Source: Pezicula radicicola
Lineage: Eukaryota > Ascomycota > Leotiomycetes > Helotiales > Dermateaceae
Length of the DNA stretch: 64,000 nt
Assembly (NCBI GenBank): GCA_003008705.1
Contig: PDUO01000003.1
Span: forward strand, 628,793-692,792
Direction: 5' to 3'
Every line of letters begins with the position of its first letter. The first letter of the stretch is position 1. This document shows positions 47,819-59,664 of the stretch, in pieces. A program made the translations under genes and the position numbers. A model generated the notes under the pieces. The model saw only the letters and a program-made list of their open reading frames with translations. It did not search any database and was not told the origin of the DNA.

Positions 47819-48127
47819 CATATTGTATTTTGTTCGGTGTCGGCCTTGCGATATGACTTGTAAAATCTGCAACCCACAATATTGCATTAAATAATCAACT
47901 CTAGCGAGTGACATGAATTTTCAGCTAGGAGGCTTGCATGTGGGTGCCGCTCAAAAATTGCTGATTGGAGCATACCCTTGTTGACCTTGGGGGCTTTCAC
48001 AGAGACCCAATGCAGGTCAGAATTCAGAGCGAGGCTGTGCTATGATCAAGGTGTTCATGGATTTCCCCTCATATTTTCATATTTTATTCCTTTCGAATTC
48101 GTAGTGTCTGTCATCCCAACCGTCAAG

Positions 48128-49812
48128 ATGTCTTTTGGCTACAGTTTCGGCGACTTCGTTGCTGGGGCTAATATCAGCTACCGTCTCATTCAAGTCTTAT
48201 CGCAGTCGCAAGGAGCCAGTATAGAGTACCAAGAAGCCATTAGTGAACTGGCAACTCTCCAACAAACCTTCCTCCAAGTCGGATATATGAGACCGAGCAA
48301 GAACTTGAGCCAAGCTACGATCAATGCCGCTTCACACATCGTCCTCTCTTCTATGGACCTTATCGGTGACTTCTTAGCCAAGACGAAGAGATACCGCGAG
48401 AGGCTTTGTGGACGAGGAACTGGCAATGCCGTCTCTGATAGTTGGCAGAAAATGGGATGGGTATTGTTTAAAAAGGATGAACTAAAAGAATTGCGAGATA
48501 CCTTACACCTGAAACTGAGCAACATTGGAGTTTTGCTTTCCACAGCACATTTGTAAGTAACATCCCCGTCTTACTTAATTAACAGCATGCAAATTTATCC
48601 TCTAGCCATGGGCGGATTCCGAGCCATATCGCAAAATATGAGGTCAAGACACTAGATGTAGAGACCTTCCGATCGCCATCACCACCACCATCGTATGTAA
48701 ATACGATACCAGAGGCTGAAACCGATAGTCCTACCACACCAAATTCCAAGCCCATGACTAGGTCTATATCAACTTCTGAAGGAGCAACAGAGGATGACGA
48801 AAGGGATAAAAGCAGTGCGATCAATGAGATTGAGGCGAGATTCGCACGCTTAGAGGAACTTTTCATGCAGCAGAGCAAGCCCGGTTTGCCCAGCGCAGAT
48901 GGAACACAAAATACAGTACTATTAGAAAACCAGTCCGCTATCAACGAAGAATTCGTTTCTCTCGAAGAGTCGCTAGAGCAGCAAACTGAGGGCACCAGCC
49001 CAGCCACTTCCGAGCCACAAATACGACAGCCAACAAGCAACAAAGCGAGTGCATTGAGTTCAGAGGTGTTGACTCGATTCGAGCAATTCTTAAAAAGCCA
49101 CGAGAATGAAGAATCTCAGCAATCTAAGCTCATCGCGAGGCTTGAAAGTATGCTTGCAAGCAAAGGTGATACACAGGAGGGCTTCACAGAGAAACCTCGG
49201 AAACCGATCAAATTCAAGGACGCAGTAGGAAGAAAGTTCTCGTTCCCGTTCAATCTGTGCCAGACATGGGGTGTAAGTAATGAACCCCGTCCTTAGTATT
49301 ATTACGCAATGGTGGACTAATCAAGTATGCTATAGGGCATGGAAGAACTAATCAAGCAAGCCTTCCTCCATGTCGACGTTATTGGGCCTCACGTGCACGA
49401 TGGACATTATGATCTAATAGGGCCCAATGGAGAGATCATTTTGCCGCAAGTATGGGAGACGATGATTCAGCCAGATTGGTCAGTCACAATGCATATGTGG
49501 CCCATTCCTGAGCCCAAACTACCGCCACCACCACCGCCGCCAAGTAACTGGCCTGGCGGCCCTGCCTACAGGCCCGGCCCGAGACTAGGAGGATTTAATA
49601 TCAATGGAATGCCCAGAGCGTCAGCTTCGAAATCACGTCCCATAGGGGTCTCTAGACCACATAGAGCCCGCGATAAACCGATGCATGTGGTGGAGTCGGA
49701 TGACTCTGATCAAGAAGAAAAACAGGGATCGAAGGGCGTCCTACGTTGGATGTTAAAAGCCAATCAAGTGTTTAAGAGAAAAGGGAAAGAGTATGATAGA
49801 AAGCCTATATAG
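48128..49812 (+). CDS. Fungal STAND-type N-terminal helical domain plus ubiquitin-like (ULD) domain protein
   Basis: Exons 48128-48552, 48606-49272 and 49336-49812 encode about 522 residues. The first 140 residues (MSFGYSFGDFVAGANISYRL, ASIEYQEAISELATLQQTFL, KDELKELRDTLHLKLSNIGV) resemble the helical N-terminal domain found in fungal NLR/STAND-type proteins. The middle is Ser/Glu-rich with a coiled-coil (INEIEARFARLEELFMQQS; LTRFEQFLKS). After residue about 350, KPIKFKDAVGRKFSFPFNLC, QTWGGMEELIKQAFLHVDVI, DGHYDLIGPNGEIILPQVWE and WSVTMHMWPI form the ubiquitin-like domain often seen in these proteins. A proline run and a basic, disordered tail end the protein. No NACHT or NB-ARC domain is present. 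The function is unknown and the protein is possibly an adaptor. Splicing across the GTAAGT at 49273 is required to keep the ULD domain whole. Confidence 0.8.
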
Positions 49813-50061
49813 CGAAGACTAGATGCTTACTTCAAATAGATTAAAATATTCGGACAGCGATAGTGACTCTTTGAGCTCAGGCTCTTTAGTTATCGATTGA
49901 CCATCGCCTCAACGCCAGATCTTAGAGCGATTCCACGCCATTCTCCGTAAGCATAGGCTACCATCATGAGTTCTCGTTACCGAGTTGGACGTATAGGTAG
50001 CTGCAAAGTTGAATAAACGAACCATTGTAATCAATAGATGTCACTTTATAAGCTTATATAT
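49813..50061. other. 3' flank
   Basis: Short stretch after the ULD-protein gene. Nothing recognised. Confidence 0.35.
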
Positions 50062-50936
50062 TTTCTTAGAAGAAATAAGATAAGTAATTTAATTTTAGAG
50101 CCTAAGTGAGTATTACCTTAGGCAGAAAGTTACTTATTCTATATCTTGGTTAGAAGTTATTTACTTTTTTCTATAAAATTGCCATATAAAAAACCCCAAA
50201 ATCAGTGTTGTTATCAATATAAACAAAACGATATAAGAAATCTAATATTGTTTCGTTTGCGATATAGGAACTTCTATATCATATTGCTTTATTGCCAAAA
50301 TAAACAATATCATCACATGATACCAAGTAATCCTAACTCTATATTGACTATCTCATCCCCTATAATTTCGGGTCTATATAAGAGCCCATTTCGAAGCCTA
50401 TATAGGATGTCAGAAATAGTGCTTGCTAATAGAGGCCTGAGGTATGTCTTGGCATCTCCGGGTTATTTAAGGCCTACTATATAGGCTAAATCGACCTATT
50501 AGATAACTAATTAATCTATTAATATTATATCAATATTTATTGATTCTATTGCTTCCACTATATTGATTCCAACATGGGAGTCTATTTCGAATCTTATTTC
50601 AAAGCTTATTTCGAAGCCCATATGGGAGCCCATTTTGGGCTGAACAATATCGCAATATAACAATATATTGGCAATATAGGTACTCTTATATCATATCATT
50701 TCACGAAAATGTGGGGCTTCTAATATCATATTATCTTGTCACAATATAGGAATCGTGATATCGTATTGCCTATGTTGCTAGCGAAACGATATATTGTCAT
50801 ATTGTTAGCAACACTATCCAAAATAAAGATTTTTTCTAACTAAGAATTTACTAAGCTATGGAAAAAAAATTATTTTTATAATCATTACTTACTTTTTAGG
50901 AAATGCTTCTTCTTAGTTATACCTTCTTCTAAGAAG
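50062..50936. mobile_element. Long copy of the CTTCTTAGAAGG MITE family, carrying a nested insertion
   Basis: The left end TTTTCTTAGAAGAAATAAGA with GTAATTTAATTTTAGAGCCT matches the 74-bp MITE at 47745. The right end ACCTTCTTCTAAGAAGCATT carries the inverted terminus. The extra length is mostly a second element at 50204-50815. Confidence 0.6.
50204..50815. mobile_element. Nested AT-rich element with AGTGTTG inverted termini
   Basis: It starts AGTGTTGTTATCAATATAAA. The reverse complement of its end reads AGTGTTGCTAACAATATGAC and continues to an ATATCGTTTCG-like block, as on the left side. The core has a run of degenerate ATTTCGAAGCC/CATTTT units around 50585-50640. It is non-coding. It lies inside another inverted-repeat element, so it inserted later. 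Confidence 0.6.
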
Positions 50937-51453
50937 CATTACTATTATTTTATAATATATAATAGACTACGACTAAGGTTAAGCGGCTGCAGACCGGATT
51001 TGCTGCCATAGGAATAACGACGCCTTGCAGAGAGTGATAGCTTTATAGTTGTAGAAAGTAGTAACTTTCCGTTGACCCTACAGTCTACTAATACTTATAG
51101 ACGCAGGTTGAAGCCAGAATATAATCGCTTGTCATTGTATATACAATGAGGCGTATTTGACCTTGCTACAGAAACTTCAGCACTTCACCGAGTATGGAAT
51201 TAAACCTTTAATTGACGTTCTCAGCGAAATATTCTTTACGTGGCTAGGCTATCTCATACATTTATCCGTTTTCAGAATTGACTAACAAGACGGAAAATAA
51301 GCGCTAAGAACTTTATATCATGAATGCAGATGCTCGATATAAATATTGGAAAAATGGAGTGGGATAAATGCGGGAAGTTTTTCGCGAATATCGTTCTACT
51401 TTCTCGACTTCCGCGAATTTAAACCACATACTTATCATTTTAATATTGACAAC

Positions 51454-52729
51454 ATGCATGGTCTCAGGCTTATTTTTTTACTACTTGCTACATCGGCACG
51501 CCACACACTTGCACTGCCAGCAAGCAAGTATACAAATGTTGATTACGATGTTATTATAGTTGGAGGGGGCCCAGCTGGACTTAGTGCTCTTAGTGGATTA
51601 GCAAGGGTGAGGAGAAAGGCAATCATGCTTGACTCTGGTGAATATCGAAATGGGCAAACAAGGCATATGCATGATGTGATTGGCAACGATGGTAGGCTCC
51701 AAGAGTTTTATAGATTAAGATCGCATGCTAAGAATTTATAGGAACTGTTCCAGCTGCATTCCGATATTTAGCTAGGGAACAAATTTTACAGTACCAGACT
51801 GCAAGTATGCTTAATGCTACAATCTCGTCTATTGTCAAAGCCAGCAACGGGTCTTCCTTCATTGCAACAGATAGCACTGGGCGGATTTATTCTGGTCGGA
51901 AAGTTGTTATCGCTACTGGGATGAAAGACGTGCTGCCCACTACACCTGGGGTTGCTGAGGCGTGGGCTAATGGTTTATTTTGGTGTCCGTGGTGCGACGG
52001 CTTCGAACACCGTGATCAACCTTTTGGTATCATTGGTCCCATACAAAACCTTCTGGATAGTATCTACGAAATTCATAACCTCAACAGAGATGTTATTGCG
52101 TTCGTGAATGGGACCTTGAATGATAATTCAGTCAGGGAAATTGAGGCAACAGAAAATATTTCGGATTGGAGAAAGTTAATTGCGGAATATGGTGTTGTTC
52201 TTGAGAATCGCACCCTGGAATCAATTGCCCGCCTCCAAGATGGAGCCATTGACAACTCTCTTCCTCAACATATGGAGTATGACGAGTTTTTGGTCACATT
52301 CACCGATGGGACCACTGTGCAGCGAAGTGCTTTTATCGCCAATTTTCCAGCTGTTCAAAGATCCTCTCTTGGACAGGATATGGGCGTTGCACTTGGCCAG
52401 GACGGTCATTTACAGGTGGATGCTAATGGAATGATGTCGAGGGTTGATGGGGTTTATGTGGTTGGTGATGCTAATAATGACAACAGTACTAACGTTCCAC
52501 ACGCAATGTGGAGTGGGAAACGAGCTGCCGTCTCTATTCATGGTTAGTGATCCGGATCAAATATCGTAGCACCACTCTAGACTAACAGCACTTGGCAGTT
52601 CAGATAGAGAAGGAGGATAGGCCTTCATTATCAAAGCGATCTAGCAGAAATGAATTGGCAGTGGAGACTGAGCAGCTTATGGGTCGAGACATCGAAGAGA
52701 TCTGGGCAGCCTTAGCAAGTTCTCCTTAA
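51454..52729 (+). CDS. Secreted TrxR/GliT-like FAD-dependent dithiol:disulfide oxidoreductase
   Basis: Exons 51454-51691, 51742-52542 and 52599-52729 (introns of 50 and 56 bp) give about 389 residues. It has a signal peptide (MHGLRLIFLLLATSARHTLA) and then the FAD-binding fold YDVIIVGGGPAGLSALSGLA. The redox motif is WCPWCDG (CxxC). The C-terminal FAD segment is VDGVYVVGDANNDNSTNVPH. The family includes thioredoxin reductases and fungal GliT-like thiol oxidases. The second nucleotide site reads FGIIGPIQNLLDS and lacks the GxGxxA/G needed for NADPH, which suggests an oxidase using oxygen rather than an NADPH reductase. Start 51454 is preferred over an upstream ATG because it gives a proper secretion signal. 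No other thiol-metabolite genes were found nearby. A Zn2Cys6 regulator follows 1.1 kb downstream on the same strand. Confidence 0.82.
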
Positions 52730-53814
52730 AATCACTGTTATTCTGGACGAGTTGCGTCCACTTTCTGGAAGTTCTATAAGCCTACTTGTGCTTCTACTTC
52801 TCCCTCCGCTGTATGCCAGGATATACTGGTTTAATTGCGATTAATATGGGCAATGCATATTTGAATACTCGGATTCAGTATTTAGAAAGTATCTGCAGCT
52901 GTTTATAGCGTCTCTTGAATCTGCGAAATACTTAATATAAATATAATAGGTGACTGTAGTAGATAGCCGAGATCACAGCAACTCCATTCCTTAGTAAACT
53001 TACCTTAGTGATGACTAGATTGATGTACAAAATGCGTCCTTGTTTGAGTACATTGTCTTTGGTGAGATAAATCTATAATCTGTGTTTGAGTTCATCTAGC
53101 CCAGCGAGGACTCGCCTTACTGCTAGCTTTCTGCTATAAGTATCAGCAGGTCTAGAAAATCGACATGTGACGCTAGCTGATGTTTGCAAAAAACCAAGGC
53201 GAGAGCGCTTACGAGACCTAAGTCGCAGCATCGAATAAAACCGGATTGTATAATTTGACGAAGAGGACGCAAATGATGTCTTCTAGCTAGCGAAGTCAAA
53301 AGAAATCTACGTATCTCTAGAGATATCCAAAATTTGCCCATACATGTATAAAGTAGTAGGGGGTAGGGATATGGTAACAGGTTAGCTCGCTACAAGGAGT
53401 GTAAATAGAAATCCTAAATATACTCTAATAACCATCTTACTCGTCCGGCCAAAAATTTGAAACCGCCGTACCTACACTAAAGGCTCAATCTAAAGTTGCA
53501 ATCTCCGATTAATCTCTAATCAATCTCCTATCAAAAGTACCTTTGTAGTGAGTGCATGGTAGTTTCAAACTTCTGACCGACACAAGTAACAGTAGTAGCA
53601 CGTTCTATTAATTAGTTTTAGATATACTTGCAATTGTTAAAAAGTTGTACAAACTACAAGGCTTAGAGGGCTGTCTAGCTATGCATAATCACTGCTACTC
53701 TAAATTAGAGCCTCAGGCAGAGAGTACTAGTGTGTCTCGTCTTCCTCTCTCTCCTCCTTCCGGATATCATCAACATCTGCAGGTACAGGCCCTCAAATAA
53801 CCAGTTCCAACCCA
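52730..53814. other. Intergenic region
   Basis: 1.1 kb upstream of the Zn2Cys6 gene, partly AT-rich. The stretch immediately before 53815 contains a pyrimidine-rich patch (53735-53762). No gene recognised. Confidence 0.4.
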
Positions 53815-55919
53815 ATGGATGGCCCTCCTTTATCTAAGCGCAAACGAATCGTGACGGCGTGTATAGAGTGCCATCGCCGAAAGCAGAAGTGTGACCATGC
53901 AAGGCCCTGCAGCAACTGCGTGGCACGTGGAGTCAGCGCAAAATGTATCTATGATGATAGAGAAGATCTGCGTAGTCGAGATGGCGCTTTCCAGTCATCA
54001 GAGCAGATAGAACAACACTCACCTGACTTCATAAGTCAAGCCGGCTACTCGCTAAGTTCTGACAACAATACCTACACCACGCTGCATAAATCTCTACTCG
54101 CTGATCCTCCTCCGACTCAGCACTCTATTACGGCCCCGCCGCGTGATACCCAGACAAAAGATAAGTTCCGGCAGATCTTAGGTCAGCTGCCCTCAAAAGC
54201 AATCACGAAAGACCTTATTGAGAACTACTTCACGGAGGCCAACTGGTACTTTCTTGTCCTGGAACGCTTTTATTTCAACCGGCTCCATAAGTCTTGGCTC
54301 GACTCCAAGGACAAAGGCATTAACGAGGTATCTTTTCAGATACAACATTTCACACCATTGCTATTCCAAGTCTTGGCTGTATCTCTACAGTTTCTGCCGC
54401 TTGATTCAGCATGCGCAAAGGCCCTTTACCTCGAGGATCTCAAGGCTGCAGATCACCTGTCCTACAAGTTTAGTACAGCAGGTGTGGAGTTAATGCAAGC
54501 GCTGGGTCGACATCGCTCAACCATCGTTTCCGTGCAACATGATGTGATGCGATCTCTTTGGTTGAAGAATTGTAGTCGAGGAACGGAGTCTTGGTACAGC
54601 CTAGGAGATGCCATCAAGTGAGGGTCCTATCCACTACTCGTAGCCTCACATCATTCATTATTGACCGTTCTTTAGACAAGCTCAAGATCTTGGATTACAT
54701 TTACAATGTCATATCGAGCAGTCTCCGTCGATCGACCTTGCAAGGACCTTGGAGGACTTGTGGTATGATGAGTATAAGCGCCGGCTATGGATCACATTAT
54801 TCATTTGGGATAGGTGTGTTATCCTGATATGTACAACAGAACTCTACTAACCATAAAAGCCATATGGCCTTTGTTTTAGGACGGCCACGAGCCATCAACA
54901 TACTTGATTGCACAGTGAGAACGCCACTGGACTGTAATGTTCCCGAGCAGCCATCCAAGACCATCCCTACTCCTACTAATACATCGGATGTGCCATCTAC
55001 CTACTCGGCTCATTTATTCCATTACTTTTTGGCCCAGAAGATACATGAAATTCTCTCCAAAGGCGCCAACAAACCATATTTTCCAGACTACAGTCTTATC
55101 CAGAGCTTAGATGAACAAGTGGTATCACAACTTCGCAACCTACCGCCGGCGGTTCGGCCAGTAAATCCAGACACTTCGTTGGACTCGCAATACCCACGTC
55201 TTTTGAAGCAACGCCAGCACATCTCAAATACCGCTCAATCTTTTCTCATAGCTCTACATCGGCCGCATGTACACCAACACGAAACGAGTCGCAAAGCCGC
55301 CATCCAAGCTGCATTTGCGTGCCTTAGCGCTCAGCAGCAACTTTTTAACCTTGTTAGGGAGCATCAATACAGGATCTACAACCTCTCCTTCTACACCATC
55401 GATGCAGGAATGTTTTTATCCGCAATCGCAATCGCAGAACCCTCACTTGAAAAGCCTTTCTTAGTAAAGACCTATGGGGTTCTTTGCGAAGCCACTGCAA
55501 GGCTCAACCTGATGCAAAATAGAAGTGCAATGGCCAAATCAGGCCTACAACTTCTCATACGTTGCTGCCAAAGGATATGTTTGGTGCATGGCATTAACCA
55601 TGAAACGTTAGCCTCGATGTCAGAATCATCTATATATAACTTTCAGAACGAGATTATCCCACCGAATTCAGCTCAATTTATCGATCCATCTCTTTCAACT
55701 AACCCTTTGCCATATTCTCAGGTGGATCTTGGCATTTCCCAACCTAGCCACAATTCGATGTCAACGGACTATGCGAATGCATCTGTTGAAACAAACTCAG
55801 CAGCTTTCGGTACTCCTTTTGAATCAATGTTCATGGAGAATTCTTATCTAGATGGCTTCAATGGTCTGGATCCTGCGGAGGCTATCGGCGATTCAGTATG
55901 GAAGAATCTGTTAGGTTGA
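53815..55919 (+). CDS. Zn2Cys6 transcription factor with fungal_trans domain, 3 exons
   Basis: Exons 53815-54617, 54676-54813 and 54860-55919 encode about 666 residues. The DNA-binding cluster lies at residues 15-45: TACIECHRRKQKCDHARPCS then NCVARGVSAKC. The regulatory domain runs from LIENYFTEANWYFLVLERFY through ESWYSLGDAIKQAQDLGLHL to YKRRLWITLFIWDSHMAFVL and GRPRAINILDCTVRTPLDCN. The joins at both introns recreate the strongly conserved 'GdAirlAqdLGLHl' and 'RRRlWw.lfi.Dr..sl.lGRP' motifs. The C-terminus is Ser/Asn-rich with acidic and hydrophobic residues (MFMENSYLDGFNGLDPAEAI). It may regulate the neighbouring secreted oxidoreductase, judged only from position. The ORF is intact. Confidence 0.88.
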
Positions 55920-56508
55920 AGGCCAACTTACTAGTTAAGACATCAAGGCCAGTTGACGATAGAATAATTTACCCGCGTCTTGTTCCCTCTCGTATTTCTC
56001 AGCATTTGTTGCAGTGAATTCCAACAAAGCTGATATATCGCAATGATACATGGAATATCCAAGTGCACAAATTTACGTGCAATTGCTCCACCTACACTCC
56101 CGAGATAGCTTCAAACGTTTACGCAGAGCAATTTTAATGGTTACTTGAAAACTCAAAGTGTTGTGCTTCAAAAATGCATGTCATCTTCTTAAGTCCTATG
56201 TCCTTGGTTAAATCCTGAGTTCACGTCCGGCTGGCGCGACGATTTCGGCGGAGTATGTTGACTTTTCGGCCAAGCATGTTACTTTTCGGGAATCCCTCCA
56301 TGACTCGGAAGTGCAACTCGCCACCAAAACTGTTATTTATGCACAGTGGAAAGCTCCTATTCGGTCAATTATCAAGCCGTCGGATACTCTAGATGGCTTC
56401 TCTTCTTCCTATAAAAGATTTCACAGATCCGTTTTAGTTATCCTTGCAGCATCGGAAAGAGTTAGAATCATTTGCAAACTTCACTCATCACACGAACTTT
56501 CTTTCAAA
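55920..56508. other. Promoter region of the Gre2-like gene
   Basis: Separates the Zn2Cys6 gene from the reductase. Contains a TATAAAAG-like box at 56411-56418, about 100 bp before the ATG. Confidence 0.4.
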
Positions 56509-59238
56509 ATGACAAGAGTACTACTCACAGGAGGCAGTGGCTTCATTGCAACACATGTTCTAGAATTTCTTTTGAAAAGCGGGTGAGTTTCTGTGCGAAC
56601 AAAATCTTTCTAGGTTATCTAAGGGATTGGATCATAAGCTTACTTGTACAGTGGGTCGCAACTTATAACCGTGATTTCATATTTTAGCCCACTACTTACT
56701 ATATTACTAGAGTTATTATAAATCAACCACTAATTATATTACCTTTATTCTTTTAATATATAATAAGAAATAATAGAATTTATCATTCCTAAAAGTACTA
56801 GTTTCCTAGTATTTTATATACTATCTATCTACCTTAATATATACTTTTATCCTCTTTAGTATACTCTCTAATAGAGATATAAATAACTTATTAGGGAGGC
56901 TATTCTAAGTATCAATTAAGGCTTACTCTAATACTACGAGTACTTCTTTAGATTTCCCTATATTTTAAAGCTTAGGGTATATATCTAGAACTTACTTTTT
57001 TATATACTACTAGATATATTTAATAGGGTTTAAATTAGGGGAGACTACTAGCTATAGGAGTATAGGTATATCTATATTTATAAACTATTTATAAACTATA
57101 TAAGATGTATAGATAGAGGTACTATCCTGTATAAATATAAGGCCTAGTTAGAAGTATTTTAGTATCTAATCCTCAAGAACTTTAATATAAGAGTATAAAG
57201 AGTAGCTATACTTCTTACTCTTAAAATCATAGTCTAAAATATATAGCTTACTCCGACTAATACTATTAATAGTTCCCTAAAAATATCCCTAGACTATAAC
57301 TAATATATCCCTACTTTTAGGATAAGTTAATATTATCTCTTTATTCTATTTCTAAGCTATTGTTTAAAAGACCTATTATATTGATTTACCCGAACTATAC
57401 TCTACTAAATACTTATTACTCTATATAATATTCTTCTAGTCTATAAATATCTATTCCTCTTAAGCTTTATACTAGTTATAGTATTCCTTTGTATATTCCT
57501 TTATTAACTCTAGCCTCTTCTTTATATACTAATTAATAATACTATATTCCTTTAATATCTTCTTAATAGTAGTAATTAAATATTTAATACCTATAGCCTC
57601 TTTAACTTACTTATATATCGACTTTAGCTCGAGGTATATATACCTTAGGATAGCTTATTTATCTCGATTATTGTATAATTTCTTTTAGGGCTTTCAAGGT
57701 AGAGAGGAACCTTCATTATATAATAGGTCGAGGTATACAGTATCTTAAATAGTTGAATCTACTACTTAGAAGGTATAGGTAATGTCTATATTTCTATCGC
57801 CTTAAGAAGCTACCTTAGTAATTCATCCTCTTCTATATAGAGCCAATTACTTCTTCCTTGTAATATTCCCAGATATAGGGCCTAGTGGACAACGTGGTAT
57901 TGGTATTTTGTGGTATTGAAAAGAGAGAGTCAAGAAGATACGTGTTCGAAAATATGTAATTTCGGTAAAATCGCGGTTATAAGTTGTTACCGACTGTATG
58001 TGGGATAGCCACTCCGTCGTTACAACAGTGAGGAGCCAGAGCAAAGCCGATAAAATTAAAGAAAAATTCTCGGTTTATGGACAAGACAAGCTCGATTTTG
58101 CGATTGTTGAAGATATCGCACAATCCAACGCATTTGATGCCGCTGTTGTTTCGAGCCCACCTTTTGAAGCCGTCATCCACACAGCTAGTCCATTCAAGTT
58201 AGATGTCAAAGATATCCAGAAGGTACCTATGATATATCCCCGAATTCCTAAACCTCAAAAGAATTTTTCTAATAATGGCAAAGGATTTGCTTAACCCAGC
58301 TATGAATGGGACCGTTGGTATCTTGCACGCAATCCAGAAATCAGCACCTACAGTGAAGACTGTTGTTCTCACATCCTCTTTCGCTGCTGTTTCCAATAGA
58401 TCTAAAGGGTCTTGGCCTGGGCATACTTACACTGAAGAGGAGTGGAATCCGATGACTCTTAAGGATGCTTTGTCACATCCTGCTCAAGGTTATACAGGTA
58501 AGCCGATTTTCGTACAAAAATTCGACTCCCGCTGTTCATTCTTCGGCCGCATAAAGCCGATTCATTGCCCTTTAATAATGGACGTATAAGTTGCACGGTC
58601 AGTTCTAACTAGTCCATAGGAAGTAAAGCATTTGCGGAAAAGGCAGCTTGGGATTTCATGAAAAAGGAGAAGCCCAACTTCACACTTTCCACAATCTTGC
58701 CAACATTGGTATTTGGACCTATAGTAAGATTTCAAAGTCAAATTTAGCACAACAACTACTAATAATTAATAGGTCCCTGGGTTACACTCTCTTGAGAGTC
58801 TGAACACCTCCAATCAATTGATTCTAGGAATCACAAAGGGAATGGCCAAAGAAAGAATTCCGGACTTTGGGTAAGAAATGGAAAACTGGACTTTTTGAGT
58901 TTTGAAGCTTACCTATAAACAGAGGTTATTGTTGGGTTGACGTCCGTGAGGTAGCACTTGCTCATGTCAAGGCTATGGAATTGCCTGGCGCTGCAAACAA
59001 AAGGTTCCTTCTCGCAACAGGTCATTACAATAACAGATTGATAGTAGAGATTATTCGAAAGGATTTTCCGGAATATCATTCTGGATTGCCTTTACCAACA
59101 GTGGAAGGAGGTAATTTCCCCGATGGTGGTACTTTTATGATTGGCAATACAAGGAGTAAGGAGGTTTTGGGTATTGAGTACAGAGATTTGGAACACTCTG
59201 TGGTGGATACGGTTAAATCTTTTCAGGCTGCTATGTAG
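56509..59238 (+). CDS. NADPH-dependent extended SDR (Gre2-like ketoreductase), 6 exons with a transposon in intron 1
   Basis: Exons 56509-56582, 58009-58222, 58284-58497, 58620-58723, 58773-58870 and 58923-59238 encode about 339 residues with no stop. The Rossmann motif [20 protein letters not shown] opens the protein. Across intron 1 it reads [20 protein letters not shown], as expected for the family. [28 protein letters not shown] (catalytic Ser region), [28 protein letters not shown] and [18 protein letters not shown] follow. The catalytic Tyr-x3-Lys is represented at the exon 3/4 joint by [10 protein letters not shown] (Tyr at the end of exon 3, Lys four residues on). Family members reduce aldehydes and ketones such as methylglyoxal. 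Intron 1 is 1,426 bp instead of about 76 because of the Tc1-like element inside it. Confidence 0.86.
56649..57996 (-). mobile_element. Degraded Tc1/mariner-type DNA transposon inside intron 1 of the Gre2-like gene
   Basis: Termini CAGTGGGTCGCAACTTATAA and, inverted, CAGTCGGTAACAACTTATAA, flanked by TA on both sides (56647-56648 and 57997-57998), the Tc1/mariner target duplication. Its transposase is on the minus strand and full of stops: a GLIFIQD-like catalytic region near 57130-57150 and SPNLNPIK near 57020-57040 mark the DDE domain. It is 1,348 bp and extremely AT-rich. Its termini differ from those of the element at 43953, so it is another subfamily. Confidence 0.85.
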
Positions 59239-59664
59239 TGTGGAGATTGTACGTAACTCTCAGGTCGGAGATATGCATGTTCCTTTTTACTACATTGATA
59301 TATATTGTTTTCCTGCGACTCCAAGTGTTGACTTTACAAACATATTATTTCATAACCATCTAGCAATCCACTCGATACACGTATTCCCGCTTCTAAGCAG
59401 ATCTTGTCGTTCTATTTTGCTGTATTCTGTAGCAATTTCTCCTGGCTGTACAACCAAGGCCGGAGTCGCTTCAACCTTACACAATATTTCGGCCGAGGGT
59501 TAAGCGAGCCCAAGCGAGCTGAAGCAAAAGAAAAAAAAAACTAAGATACAAAGTTAATTCAACAATTCCCTCGTATGCCGCTTAACTAATGTTTTGTTGG
59601 CATAGAGTACTTCTAGAAAATGGGATTACTAGGAGGGTTCAGCCCAGCAAGCGAAGCTCCAAGT
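59239..59664. other. Convergent 3' region
   Basis: Between the reductase and the minus-strand regulator. It includes an A9 run at about 59531-59539. Nothing else recognised. Confidence 0.35.
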
